Shown piece after piece: positions 1-11,001 of a stretch of DNA of 64,000 nucleotides. This DNA comes from Nelumbo lutea (taxonomy: Eukaryota > Streptophyta > Magnoliopsida > Proteales > Nelumbonaceae). The DNA lies in contig JAKGHH010000005.1 in the NCBI GenBank assembly GCA_022828595.1, positions 29,524,193 to 29,588,192 on the forward strand. The letters run 5' to 3'. Under the pieces are notes generated by a model. It saw only the letters and a list, made by a program, of their open reading frames with translations, had not been told where the DNA came from and made no database searches. The first letter of the stretch is position 1. The number at the start of each line of letters is the position of its first letter. The translations under genes were made by a program, and so were the position numbers.

Positions 1-1462
1 GCGCAGTTCCGAGCCATGCAGGAAAAGGTTGATAGGATCTTCGAATTTATGCGGACACTAGGGTCTGCTGCACCGCTCAACCCAGCTACCTCTCATGCCC
101 CGACGCGCATGAAGGACGATCCTTAGACCGAGGACTCCAAAGCGCACTGGATAGATGTAAGGGGAGAACGATCTGAGCAAATGAGGCAGGACACGACCCA
201 AAGGCCCACCGCCACGGCCCGTTCCCATGGACGAGACCACCATAGACAGACACACCAGTCAGTGCGCACCCCTGCCAAAGAAAGACTCAGTAAAAGGACG
301 TTGTCCTTCGTGGTCTATGTCGCCGAGTCAAGTTTAGTCAATGATCACCCCACACGACCCAAAAGGGAGGCTGTATGCACTGCAGCCTCGGGTAGCAGAG
401 ACGCCGAGATTAAGGAACTACAGCAACGTCTAGAAGAGTTAGAGTGTACGTCCACCCCTAAGAGTGCAATCCCCGCCACGGATCAACCTATGCAGGCCCC
501 CACGCATATCACCAAGGAGCCGCCCTTCGTCCAGGACATCATGGACGAGGTACCCTCTGTCGGATGGCGAGCCCCCCAAATCGACAAGTATGACAGAAAT
601 TCCGACCCTTTCGACCACATCGCGACGCTCCAAGCCCAGATAATGCTATATGGTGCGTCGGAGGGACTAATGTGCAAAGCCCTTGTAACCACATTGCAAG
701 GTCTGGCCTTGGCATGGTATCCTCCCTGTTGCCGAGGTCTATAACATCTTGGGCACAACTAGAGACCCAATTTCTGGTGCAGTTCACAACAAGTCAGAAG
801 CACTAGAAAACCTCGACCAACCTCATGCATATCCAATAGAGGAAGGTGGAGTCCCTTAGGGTCTACCTAGCGAGATTTAACAAAGAAGCGCTTGAAGTTA
901 GTGACTTGAATTAATCAATCGTGGTGACGGCCATACAACACGGACTCCGCGTTTCCCTGTTCAACTTCTCCATCTCCAAGAACCCTCCACATTGGCCGCA
1001 CTAATGAGCCACACGCAAAAGTATATCAACGCTGAAGAGGCCCAGACGCAGCTCAGAGGCGAGGATGAGAAGCCCGATAAAAAAATGAGAGAGAATGATG
1101 AGCGGAAGTTAGAGAGAGCAGACAGAGATCCCAAGAGGTAAGATCATCGGGCCAACCATAGGCCTTGCACCCCTCTGCTGACCTATCAGAATTTCACACC
1201 ACTTAATGTTCCATGGTCTGAAGTCTTGATGCAAATCCGTGACTGCAACTATATCAGGTGGCCCGAAAAGATGAAGACACAAAGCAACAAGAGGAACCGA
1301 GACAAATGTTGCGAGTTCCACAAGGACCACATCCACGATATAGAGAACTGCTTCGACCTACGCAACCATATCGAAGATCTAATTAGGTGTGTTTTTCTCA
1401 ACGGCTTCGTAGACAGAATGGAGAAATTAGCCCAAGAGGAAAGAAGAGTAGACGAAGCTTGA
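1..1462 (+). pseudogene. gag polyprotein of the Tat element (broken)
   Basis: The frame enters from the left edge in phase with base 1 and has an in-frame TAG at 124-126 (one transition from CAG). It resumes to a stop at 742-744. The capsid-type retrotransposon gag region is visible at about 555-735 (QIDKYDRNSDPFDHIATLQ, then LQGLALAWY). It continues in shifted frames through SLRVYLARFNKEALEVSDLN (about 848-915) and KYINAEEAQTQLRGEDEK (about 1021-1077). The last piece, 1226-1462, contains CCEFHKDHIHDIENCFDLRN, the His/Cys-rich stretch usual at the gag C-terminus of Tat elements. It would form the virus-like particle core. At least one stop and several frameshifts make it non-functional. Confidence 0.88.
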
Positions 1463-1639
1463 TAGCCTTCACCCCGTGGCCCCCCTAGCCGGCGTTATCC
1501 ATGTGGTATCAAGTAGAAGTGCCTCTGGAGGGGAAAGCAGCTCTGGAAGGAAGAGATATGCTTGGCTGTGTGAGATCGACGACCGAAGTCATGGGAGGCG
1601 CAACACGTCTATTACCTTCACTGACGATGATCTCTGAGG

Positions 1640-1973
1640 AGTCTAGACACCACACGACGAAGCCTTCGTCATCACCGCCGAAGCGGCCAATTTCGATCTA
1701 CGACGGATCCTAATTGACACAGGGAGTTCCGCTGACGTATTGTTCGAAGATGCATTTGAAAAGCTCAGCACCGCCAGAGATCGACTTGTACCAGTTAACA
1801 CTCCTTTGATGGGATTTTCCGGAGAGTCCCTCTGGCCAAGGGGGAGGATAACTCTTCCCCTCTTGATCAAGGATGGCGACATAATTGTGATGGTCGTGGT
1901 AGATTTCATCGTGGTACGCTGCCCCTTCTCTTACAATGTGATCCTCGACAGGCCGACTCTCAATGCCCTGTAG
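1640..1973 (+). pseudogene. Retropepsin-like aspartic protease domain of the Tat element
   Basis: The active-site motif reads LIDTGSSADVLFEDAF across about 1708-1757, so the catalytic Asp (GAC in DTGSS) is intact. The frame stays open through a typical retropepsin fold (GFSGESLWPRGRITLPL) to CPFSYNVILDRPTLNAL and stops at 1971-1973. In a working element this domain cleaves Gag-Pol inside the particle. It is the least damaged piece of pol, but it is disconnected from RT by a stop and lacks an intact upstream gag frame. Confidence 0.85.
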
Positions 1974-2072
1974 GCAGTAGTCTCAACGTACCACCTTGCC
2001 ATGAAATTTCCAACCATGTATGGCATAGGGGTGGCACGCGGGGATTAGAAAACAACGCAACATTACTACCAG

Positions 2073-3250
2073 TTGTCCTACCGAGGACCACATCCAGTGG
2101 CCGAGACATTAATGGCGGAAGCATATGACCTGCGCGATGAGGTAAAGGCACAACACAACCAACCTGCAGAAGACCTCATCCAGGTCCCCTTGGTGGTGGA
2201 AGACCTTGAAAAGATCGTCCAAGTTGGTTTCCTACTAGGCAACCATCTTCGAGAGGAACTTGTTCGATTACTGAGGAACAATGCCGACGTGTTCGTTTGG
2301 TCGGAAGAGGATATGCCTGGAATCGATCCCGAAGTTATCACACATCGGCTGAACGTCGACCCTTGTTATCGGCCTATGAAACAGAAGAGAAACTTCGCCC
2401 CAGAGAGGTGTCAAGTGATCGCCGAGGAAGTACAGAAGTTGCTTGACGTTGGCTTCATTAGGGAAGTCAAATATCCTGATTAGTTGGCCAACATGGTGAT
2501 GGTGAAGAAGGCCAACGGAAAGTGGAGGATCTGAATCGACTTCACCGACCTAAATAAGGCCTATTCCAAAGACATCCCCTTCCCCGGATCGACTAGCTCG
2601 TTGACGCAATAGCAGGGCATGAACTCCTAAGCTTCATGGGTGTTTTCTTAGGCTACAGCTAGATCCGGATGGACCCAGACAACCAAGAGCGAACGGCCTT
2701 CATCATTGACTGAGGCCTATACTGCTATAAGGTAATGCCCTTTGGCTTAAAAAACGACAGCAATACCTATCAGCGATTGGTGAACGAGGTATTCAAGGAG
2801 CAGCTCGGTAGGAAAGTGGAGGTATATGTCGACGATATGCTCGTAAAAAGAAAAAGGCTAAGAACCACCTAGCCGACCTTTGCGAAGTCTTCGACACACT
2901 TAGGAAGTATAAGATGAATTTGAACCCAACCAAGTACGCCTTCGGGGTTGGCTCGGGCAAGTTTTTGGGATTCATGGTGACATAGAGAGGAATCGAGGCA
3001 AACCCAGAGAAGATAAAAGCCATCATTGACATGCCATCCCCTCGGACCCACAAAGAAGTATAGCGGCTCACCGGGAGAATAGACACCCTCGGCAGGTTTA
3101 TGTCCAACTCCACAAACCGGTGCCTCCCCTTTTCAAAGCGCTCAAACGCCCAAAGGACTTCTAGTGGACGGAGAAATGTGAGCAGTCTTTCCAGGAACTA
3201 AAGTAGTACCTGAGCTCGCTACCCCTTCTGACTAATCCGAGCCCAGGAGC
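2073..3250 (+). pseudogene. Reverse transcriptase domain of the Tat element (broken)
   Basis: Open from about 2073 to a TAG at 2481-2483, encoding the linker and the start of the RT fingers (DMPGIDPEVITHRLNVDP, FAPERCQVIAEEVQKLL, VGFIREVKYPD). The stop sits where the family has Trp (PxWLANVV), a single TGG to TAG change. It continues as LANMVMVKKANGKWRI with a TGA after it, then through frameshifted palm sequence. The catalytic YVDD box is intact at 2825-2836 ([11 protein letters not shown]) but a frameshift follows at once in an A-rich run. The thumb and connection ([30 protein letters not shown]) lie at about 2920-3050. No single frame spans the domain, so the enzyme cannot be made. Confidence 0.9.
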
Positions 3251-3625
3251 TGAGCTATTGCTCTACCTCTTGACCGGGGACGGGGTCGTCGGCTCGCTGT
3301 TAGTTAAAGTAAAAGACCGAGTATAGAAGTCGATCTATTACACCAGTAAGGTCCTCAATGGCGTAGAAACCCGGTACTCCAATATCAAGAAGTTGGCTCT
3401 GGCTCTCATCACCGCGGCTAGGAAACTCATACCCTACTTTCAGGCCCACAGTGTTCGAATACTCACTAGCCAGCCTTTTAAGCAAGTGCTACAAAGACCG
3501 GAAGTGTCGGGCCACCTGATCAAATGGAGCGTGGAACTGAATGAGCTTGATGTCACGTACGCACCTCGATCGACGATCAAAGCCCAAGCCTTGGCAGACT
3601 TATCTCTGAATGTACATTTGCCATG
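3250..3625 (+). pseudogene. RT-linked RNase H domain of the Tat element
   Basis: After the RT connection the sequence reads LLLYLLTGDGVVGSLLVKVK, then YYTSKVLNGVETRYSNIKK, LALALITAARKLIPYFQAH and VEVSGHLIKWSVELNELDVTYAPR-like residues with ALADL. This is the usual Ty3/gypsy RNase H signature. One TAG interrupts it near 3325. The part from 3393 is open for about 110 codons and runs into the region before the second RNase H. The expected role is removal of the RNA template during reverse transcription. Confidence 0.82.
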
Positions 3626-3639
3626 GAGGAACCGGCCCC

Positions 3640-4060
3640 ATTACCTCCAGCATGGACCATCCACGTTGATGGCTAGTCAAACAAGCAAGGCAGCGGTGCC
3701 AGCCTTATCCTCCTCGGCCCAGATGACGTAGTATTGGAACACGCCCTCAGATTCGAGTTCAAGCATCTAACAATGAGTCCGAGTATGAGGCCCTGATTGC
3801 TGGGCTCCGCTTTGCCTTAGACCTCAAGGCACGACGGGTCGAGGCCTTCAGTGACTCTCAGCTCGTAGTCAACCAAATCCACAACCAGTTTGAAGCTCGG
3901 ACTCCCTCTATGGTGAGGTACTTACAGAAGGTACATGATCTCATTCAGTGGCTCGAGTACTTCAACATCCAACAGATCCCTCGGGCCGAGAATGCTCGAG
4001 CTGATGCCCTTCCAAAGCTCGCCAGCTCGCCACAGTCTGACCTTGATTCAACCGTCCGGC
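3640..4060 (+). pseudogene. Second, archaeal-like RNase H (aRH) domain
   Basis: Downstream of the first RNase H a second one starts at WTIHVDG (about 3652), with a stop in place of the next residue, then [26 protein letters not shown]. After a one-base frameshift near 3760 it continues as [41 protein letters not shown] and [14 protein letters not shown]. The D, E and D acidic positions ([16 protein letters not shown]) are visible, as is the ADAL/LA end. Two RNase H domains in one pol is diagnostic of the Tat lineage. Confidence 0.88.
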
Positions 4061-4199
4061 TAGACATGCTGGCCCAACCGAGCATCGCACCATCAGCTGT
4101 CCTCATCCTTTTAGTGCAACATGGCTCATCTTGGATGGACCCCATAATCAAGTATCTTCAAGAGGGCACCTCCCTGGAAGATCGGCATAAGCAAGGAGA

Positions 4200-5340
4200 C
4201 TCCAACACAGAGCAACCAAGTATTATTTGATACAGGGCCTGCTGTATCGCCGTTCCCACATGCTTCCCTACTTAAAGTTCCTTTCCCCAACCGAGGCAAG
4301 CTACGTCCTTAGGGAAATACATGAGGGCATCTGCGGAGATCACCCCGACGCACGCACACTGGCCCATAAGGCACTCCGACAGGGGTATTTCTGGATGACG
4401 ATAAAGAAGGATGCCGCCTAGCTAGTCTGAAGGTGCGATAGTTGCCAATGTCACTCTAACCTACATCACCATCCTGCGTCCCCTTTGAGACCGATTGCCA
4501 ACCCATGGCCATTTTCCCAATGGGGAATGAACATCCTCGGCCCCTTCCCCACCGTAGTTTCATAAAAGTTCCTCCTCGTAGTAGTGGACTACTTCACGAA
4601 GTGGGTAGAAGCCGAAGCCCTGGCGTGCATCACCACCCACAATGCCCGGAATTTCCTTTAGCAGGGAATCATCTGGCACTTCGGCATCCCGCGCGTGCTC
4701 ATCACAAACAACGTAACCCAGTTCACCGATAAGAAGTTTGAGGCCTTATGTGCTGACCTAAGGATCGACCATCGGACCACCATGGTACACCGGCCTCAGA
4801 GCAATGGGCAGACCGAGGTAACCAGCCGTATCCTGCTACATGGCTTGAAAACACGCCTGGATCAGGCCAAGGGAAGATGGGTTGAAGAGTTGCCGAGCAT
4901 TCTCTGGGCTTACAGGATGACCCCATGGACTGCCACTAGAGAGACCCCTTTCAGTCTGGCCTACGGAGCCGAAGCCATCATCCCCGACTCTTCGGACCGA
5001 GCTCTTTGATGAGGGATAAAATGATGAAGATCTATGCGCGGAGTTAGACCTGGTAGAAGAAGCTCGGGACCGACCACATGTGAAGATGGTGGCACAACAA
5101 TAGAAGATGGCACGTCAATACGACTCTAAGGTGAGAAGACACAAATTCAAGATAGGTGACTTTGTTCTACATAAAGTCATCGTACCCATGCCAGGAGAAG
5201 GGAAGCTCGGACCAAACTGGGAAGGGCTGTATAAGGTCACCAGGGTCCTCGGACCGAGCACTTATAGACTTAAAGACCTCGAAGGCCGACCAATTCCGAG
5301 GAGTTGGAACTCGGAAAACCTCAGGATGTACTACCAGTAG
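4200..5340 (+). pseudogene. Integrase of the Tat element, with altered catalytic Asp
   Basis: The N-terminal zinc-binding part is at about 4290-4450 (HEGICGDHPDARTLAHKALR, then RCDSCQCHS), broken by TAG codons at the KDAA end. The catalytic core follows: LVVVDYFTKWVEAEAL (first Asp, about 4580), then LITNNVTQFTDKKFEAL (about 4698-4745) where the family has DNGTQF. The second catalytic Asp therefore reads Asn (AAC). The Glu is present in HRPQSNGQTEVTSR. The core then runs to AYRMTPWTATRETPFSLAYG. The C-terminal module is open at 5107-5340 and carries a GPY/F-like motif (KLGPNWEGLYKV). There is no chromodomain, as expected for a non-chromovirus. Frameshifts near 4500 and 5010 split the gene. 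Confidence 0.9.
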
Positions 5341-6367
5341 ACCCATAAGCAATGCAAGTCTTCTTTTACGTTACTTCTTCGATCCAGAGGCACACCCACG
5401 ACCAACCTCACACACTACAAACACATGCTAAGTCACACTACTAGCCGAGCTGACTCTTCCGATCCTCGAAATGGCTGAGCCTATTACTCCCAGCTCAGTA
5501 GTGCATTACCAAGCAAGCTACCCGACTCAGCTGCCAACGACTGAGCCTAAACGTAGAGGAAGAACGCCCCCGCCCACCAAGGCCTGAGGGCGGTCAAGGA
5601 ACTTTGCACTACTGCCGACTTAACGATTGAGCTAGCTGAGAAACGGCTAGCCCTAGAAGGGCCCCAAAGGTTTCCAAGACCAGAAACTAAGCATCCCATG
5701 GCTGAGAGCTCAAAAACAGAAAGATCTCGGACAATACCAAGGCATAGCCCGACCGAGCTGCACCTCGACCAACGACACCTCAACCAGCATAGGACTGGGG
5801 ACATTGAGGCATAGCTCGGCTGGCTGCACCTCGGTTAACAACAACCTCGGTCATGGTTTAGGAACCGAAAGATCTCGGACAACGACACCAAAGCCTGGCC
5901 GAGCTGCACCTCGGCTAACGGCAACCTCGGTCAGCACAAGACTGGGGACACCAAGGCATAGCCGCCTGCTACTCCTCCATCGGCCATACCTCAATCGACT
6001 ATACCTCGGCTAACGAAATAGAAGCACGAAGTACGAAGAACAGCTTGGCTCGACCTGCATAGTAGCCCAACTAACCTCACCCAAGCCAACAATAGAAAAA
6101 TGGTACAAGTAAGAGGTTGCGGTGTAGCTCGGCTCAGCACAGATAATAGCTCCACTAGGGGTATGCTGCGGGTAAAAAAAAAAAAAAGAAGAAGAAGAGG
6201 CACATGAACAAATACAACAACGGAAAGAGGCATAGGAAGAAGAGTTGTAATTTAACTTGAAAACAATCCATTACAATTGTTTAAAATCCTGGCATACCGA
6301 GCCAACAAAAAAAGAGAGAGAAACAACACAACACCAAAATAAGAATAATGGACACATAAGGTGGACG
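5341..6367. repeat. Tat 3' spacer with imperfect tandem repeats
   Basis: Non-coding, GC-rich spacer between integrase and the antisense gene. At about 5743-5960 three imperfect units of roughly 65-80 bases recur. They are built from the pieces GCATAGC, CGAGCTGCACCTCG, AACCTCGGTCA and GACTGGGGACA. A short A-rich run sits near 6175. Tandem repeats in this position are known in Tat/Ogre-type elements and can seed satellites. No gene is seen here. Confidence 0.7.
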
Positions 6368-7778
6368 ATTAGTCCTTAGCAGTAGAATCAACAACGTCAA
6401 CAGTGGTTTCAACCTCATCCTCAGTTCCCTTGGCGGATCCTTGCGGAGAAGTTTGGTCGAAAGCATCCCAGCCCTGCGACTCCTGAGCCAACTCCAGGTA
6501 ACGACAAAGGATCCTTCGTTGTAAAAGGTTGAACCCGGCTACAAAGGAGGCCTCAACATACTCATCCATATGCAATTGCATCTCCTTAGATGCCTTGTAC
6601 TCGGTGATGGCTTCCTCGGTGGCCTCCTACCTTAGTTTGTCTCGTTCAGCCTTGAGCTCGGTGATCTCCCACTTCAACTCTCGGACAAGACCAGCCTACT
6701 CAGGCAGTTGCACCTTCAGCTCAACCACTTCCCTCTCTAGTGCGACTGCCCTATCTTTGGGTTGTAGCCGCTCATCCGCCTCGGGGCGAGCTGCCGATGG
6801 CACATTAGCTCGTTCCTGCCTTTGTCAAAGAGCCCTCATCCAATGAACAATGTCTTCCTCGCTGGCCATGTTCGCACCTGTAACACAGAAGGTCCAAGAT
6901 AAGTATGAAGTTGGCAAGATAAAATCAGATCAGCAAGCAAAAGTGAAAGGAAACTGACCGGCCACCCCCTCCATCAACCTAGTGAGCATCAGCATCTCCG
7001 AGCATGTGTACGCTATAACGTCGATTTCATGGATCATGCTCAAGGCTGACCTCTCCTCCCAAGTAAGCGCCAACCATTGGGGTTGTGGTAAAGATGTCCT
7101 CAGTCTCCGCAGCTTGACAAGAAAAGGAAAATCCCCGGGGATTCACACGAAGAAGAAAGACTCCTTTTAGTGCTTTACTGAAGAAGGGGCTCCGACCAAT
7201 GACCGAATGTTCCACCGAGTGGAGAAATAGTAGTATCCCTGTTGGTGGTGTTTTAGCTAGAGCATAAAGCTCACCATCCCCAGGGTCAAATCAATATTGC
7301 AGACTACACAATGGGACATGAGGCCGAGAAAAAATCTAAAGGAGTTCGGCATTAGCTGCACTGACAACACCTTGTACTAGTTTAGCACCTCGACGAACCC
7401 CTTAATCAATGGGAACCTTAGGCCAACCTCCAAACTGTGCTCATAAACGCACAACTCACCGGGCTGAGCATTAGTAGCCATCTCCCCGGGTAGAGGACAC
7501 CTCATCTGGTATTCCGTGGGAATGTTATACATAGCTTGGATCCGAGCTATATCCCCGGCCATCAAGACGCCGGGTGTGGTACCAAACCAGTGACCTGCCC
7601 GAAGAGGAAGCTCCGTCTCCATCCCAGAGGGACCAGCCTTGGCTTCCTCGGTTTCGGCAGCCACGAAGCCTCTCAACTCAAGCTCGTAGGTCGAGCCATG
7701 AGAAGAGTTGGAACCAGAACTAATAGAGGACCCGGTTGAGGGAGAGGACCTACGAGATGAGGAAGACATACCGGGCAA
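6368..7778 (-). pseudogene. Antisense accessory gene of the Tat element, two exons, broken
   Basis: Read on the minus strand, a start at 7778 opens a frame with a low-complexity Ser-rich N-terminus. RIQAMYNIPTEYQMRCPLPG and LCVYEHSLEVGLRFPLIKGF follow; these resemble the plant family annotated as putative gypsy-type transposon protein (Transposase_28-like). A TAG near 7377 interrupts it, but the same frame resumes (YKVLSVQLMPNSFRFFLGL) and stays recognisable to about 6959. A GT...AG intron of 81 bases fits at 6958-6878. The second exon (6877 to the stop near 6368) encodes MASEEDIVHWMRALKQRQER, a heptad-rich Glu/Lys/Leu coiled coil with one stop near 6700, and an acidic tail. Its function is not known. 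The location antisense to gag-pol matches other Tat elements. Confidence 0.78.
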
Positions 7779-8373
7779 TTTGCGGAGCTGAAGAGTGAAA
7801 GCTACTGAGCTACTTGCTGAGCTATCTACCGAGCTATGTAATTGACCAATCTACCGAGCAATGGATGCCAAACTCTTGCAAGTGACACTAAGGATGGAAA
7901 GGGGAGGGACCCCTTTTTCCTTTTACAACCATTAGGGGCGCAGATCGAGAAGAGATCAATGGCATAGATGAAGCACCCATCAGAAGGCCAACCGACGCAA
8001 CCAATAACATGCATAAGGAAGCCTCAGAAACCGAAGCGACATCCTCGGCAGGCAACGGTTGCGCCCATTAATTGCGCCAGTTCAGCTACCGCACAACCTT
8101 CGACGTAGTGACTCGCCATACTGGTCCAGCCTTCAACGTAAACCCTCAGCTAGGTCGTGCAATGGCCTGACCGAGCATTCCCCTTCCTTGGCAGCAAAAC
8201 TGGGGGAGTGGTTCGGGAACCAAAATTTTGGTTTTTATTTAAGTTCTGCAGTCGACGATCGAAGGACTCCTCGGCAACGACCAACACAGCACGAATGACA
8301 CGCATGCTCGAAAGTTCCTCAGCCAGGCAATGAACCTAGGAGACTTCATTCATCGACTTCATAATTGGGGGAG

Positions 8374-8964
8374 TGGTGATCAGGTCATAGCTGAGCTGGC
8401 CCTACAAGATACGTGGCCGCCCAACTATCGCCTTGCCATGTCATCCTATCTCGGTCATGTCGGCCAGGCCTGGCCAAGTTACACTAGTGTGGTGGCCCCC
8501 TGCCTTTTCCTTTTAGTCACATCAACTACACGTCACGTGGATGAGCACAACCACGGATGAAGAGGAATAGGAAAGATGACTCCGCCGGGGAATGGGACTC
8601 TATCCCGAATACCTCAGCGACTAACCTCATTCCGACAACCACAGAAGACCAATCCAATTAGGACACGGATCTTTGGCTATAAAAAGGAATTCATGCTTGA
8701 GATAAGGGATCCGACTTCTGAGACTCATATAGCTACTTTGCTCAGACCAGCATCCTTATAGCTCGGCCCAACCATCCCACCACCTCCTACTGACTTGAGC
8801 ATCGGAGTTCTTACCCGAGGATAACTCCTCGGGCCTCTGACTTATTTTCTTGATCATAGATCTTGAAGCGCGGCCTCGTCCTTGTAACTTGGCCCCGCCC
8901 TGCCAACAAGAAGCATCTGATCGCCTTCCTCGGTTCATCCACTACCTTGGATTAATAAACATCA
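8374..8964 (+). repeat. Probable 3' LTR of the Tat element
   Basis: A purine tract (ATTGGGGGAG) just before TGGTGATC at 8374 looks like the polypurine tract and LTR start. Inside are CCAAT (8654-8658), a TATA box (TATAAAAA, 8678-8685) and AATAAA (8954-8959), in the order expected for U3-R. The right end is taken at CA before TAGAG and is uncertain. An alternative purine tract lies at about 8200 (ACTGGGGGAGTGG). There is no 5' LTR to compare. Confidence 0.45.
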
Positions 8965-10702
8965 TAGAGAAAACATGTCAAAAGACAAGGGAACACCAAA
9001 CAAAATTAATTTGGTGATTTGACTCTGTAATATATTTGCATACAAGGTTCGAAGTATTGTATTATTGTCTCACATTAGTCGACTTTCAGAAGCACAGTCC
9101 GTGCTTAATTGGATTTTAAAAGGCCAAACTGAAAGTCTGAAACTACTACCTCACCCTCGTCGAACTTCTTAAGGGTTTTTTTTTTTTTTCTTAATGATAA
9201 ATCTTGACCGTTAAAGGCCTAACCTCAAACATAAAACCCTAACTAACAACCTAAATGGTTTCTTAAACCCTTGAAAGTTGATCAAATTCCAATGACATGA
9301 GAATTTTATCCTACAATTCGGCCATTGGAAAAAGTTATCCAAAATTTCCCCATTTATTTCCATTAGATTTAAGGATTCATGGGTGTTGAAGGTGAATCTG
9401 CACTGAGTCCCTGCTCGTAGTGACAGCTCGAACGATGTGGACTAAGGTTGGCAGATCATATTTGCAAGATGAAAACATGTCAGAGAGCTTGAACTTGAAG
9501 GGATGACTTGGGCAATGGGATTCCGACAGTCAAATCAATACCGAGCTGATGAAGTGGATGAGAGTTAGTAGGCAGAGAATTAGAGCAAAGTGTGCAAAGA
9601 TGAGGTTGAAGGGTCACCCTTATATAGAATTCGAAGCTCGGTTGTGGTGTGCCTGATACGTTCGGAGGCGATAGGGCTTATCCATCTATTACTTACGGAG
9701 TACACCAGCAGCCCTTATCCTGTTCCTCACAAAGCAAAAGGAATTGAGTTCACCATTGCCAAGTGGGCATTGTCCGCGGACGTTAAGTGATGTGGACGGA
9801 TGGTTCGGCGTGACACCTTAGGTCACCGGTTGCCTAGGTCGAATCGAAGTAAGTCGGTATCCGGAGCAGTCAATGGATGTTCGTTGTAGAGATCTGCCAG
9901 TTTACTCTTAAGCGAGGTCTCTAGGCGGCATAAGATGATCTGTCGAAGAGCATTCAAACGAGATTGTGCCACATGTGATGTCGAGGTGTCGTAAGACAAT
10001 TTTAATTACACCACATGGCAGGTTGTCATTGGAGGGTCATTTTATCCCTCATCAATCTGTAGTACCCTCTAAAGCCTATAACGTACCCTCCTCTCTAGCC
10101 TTTCTCCTTCATTGAAAATAGGAAGAGAGATCGCAAATTCGAGAGAAGACTCATTGATAAGGAGCACCAATACCCTCTTGGACCGAAGATTATATCCCAC
10201 TCTACATGCAAAGGAATGCTGCCTAATTTTCCATGACCAAAAGCCCATGTCTAAGGCGAAACTTTGCCAATTTTTCTATAACCGAGGGGAGAAAATCTGT
10301 TAACCATGACTAAGTGGAGGAACATTTCTCAAGAGGTAGATAGCTCGTTTTAATTCCTTATAGACCAAACGCATGAGAGTAGTTTAGTGTAAATCAAGTT
10401 TAGGGTAATTGCATCCATCCTAGATAGGTTATTTTAGGGTGTTAGATGTCTAAATTTGGTTTTTGCTAGATAACGAAAATGGTATTTGCATTGGTATTTT
10501 AGGAATTTTAACATGGTTGTGATTTATCATCTTTCTAGTTAATGGAATTTTATTAGAATGCTTTCTTTTGCTTAGTCATGACTCAAGTTAAAAAATGCTG
10601 TTTAGAAATTAATGTTATGGGTGTTTTGTTTTGCTGTGTTGTGTTGTAGGGCAAATTTATTTATATTTGTACTTGACTTATGTATTTATATTTGATTTGT
10701 GC
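8965..10702. other. No gene recognised; likely older retroelement debris
   Basis: Moderate-GC sequence to about 10050, then AT-rich. No reading frame above about 66 codons and no recognisable protein. Parts around 9400-10050 resemble LTR or leader sequence in composition, but no paired termini or duplicated target could be found. Confidence 0.4.
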
Positions 10703-10942
10703 CATGGTTTTTAAAACCAACCTGGTGACCGAACCGGTCAGGGGTTCGGTTACCGGGTTGAACGGTTGGCCTGTTCTAACAAAAAAAAAATTAAAAATTT
10801 GAAAAATTGTCAAAACCATTTGAACAATTAATCGGCCGGTTCAGTGGTTTGCTGACCAAAACCAATGGTTTTGGGGAAAAACGGAACCAGTCAGGTGACC
10901 GGTTCCCGATTTTTCTGGTCCGGTCCGGTTTTGAAAACCATG
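10703..10942. mobile_element. hAT-like MITE, CATGGTTTT family, copy 1
   Basis: Inverted ends CATGGTTTTTAAAACC (10703-10718) and GGTTTTGAAAACCATG (10927-10942). The 240-bp body is rich in CCGGTT/AACCGG motifs. An identical 8-base duplication ATTTGTGC flanks it at 10695-10702 and 10943-10950. An 8-bp target duplication is typical of hAT elements. No coding capacity, so non-autonomous. Confidence 0.88.
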
Positions 10943-11001
10943 ATTTGTGCAATATTAATTTGTTTATTGATTTTTATTACACATAAGTGACACTAGGCAC
11001 C

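Larger units (their letters stand above)
1..8964 (+). mobile_element. Degenerate Ty3/gypsy LTR retrotransposon, Tat lineage, 5' part outside window
   Basis: Domains run in the order gag, aspartic protease, RT, RNase H, second RNase H, integrase with a GPY/F-like C-terminus, tandem-repeat spacer, antisense accessory gene and probable 3' LTR. A second, archaeal-like RNase H after the RT-linked one, together with an antisense 3' gene, is the known hallmark of the plant Tat clade. All reading frames carry stops and frameshifts, so the copy is not autonomous. Several stops are one transition from the expected Trp, Gln or Arg codon, which fits deamination of methylated cytosines. The 5' LTR and primer-binding site lie left of base 1, so age from LTR divergence cannot be judged here. 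GC content is clearly above that of the DNA from about 9 kb onward. Confidence 0.93.

Noticed and set aside
2818..2850. Pararetroviral (caulimovirus-type) integrant, suggested by the DTGS and YVDD motifs
   Set aside because: An integrase, two RNase H domains and a probable LTR are present and no movement or coat protein is seen, so it is a Tat Ty3/gypsy element.
9590..9790. 66-codon frame as part of a second retrotransposon
   Set aside because: No recognisable gag or pol motif and no paired LTRs around it.
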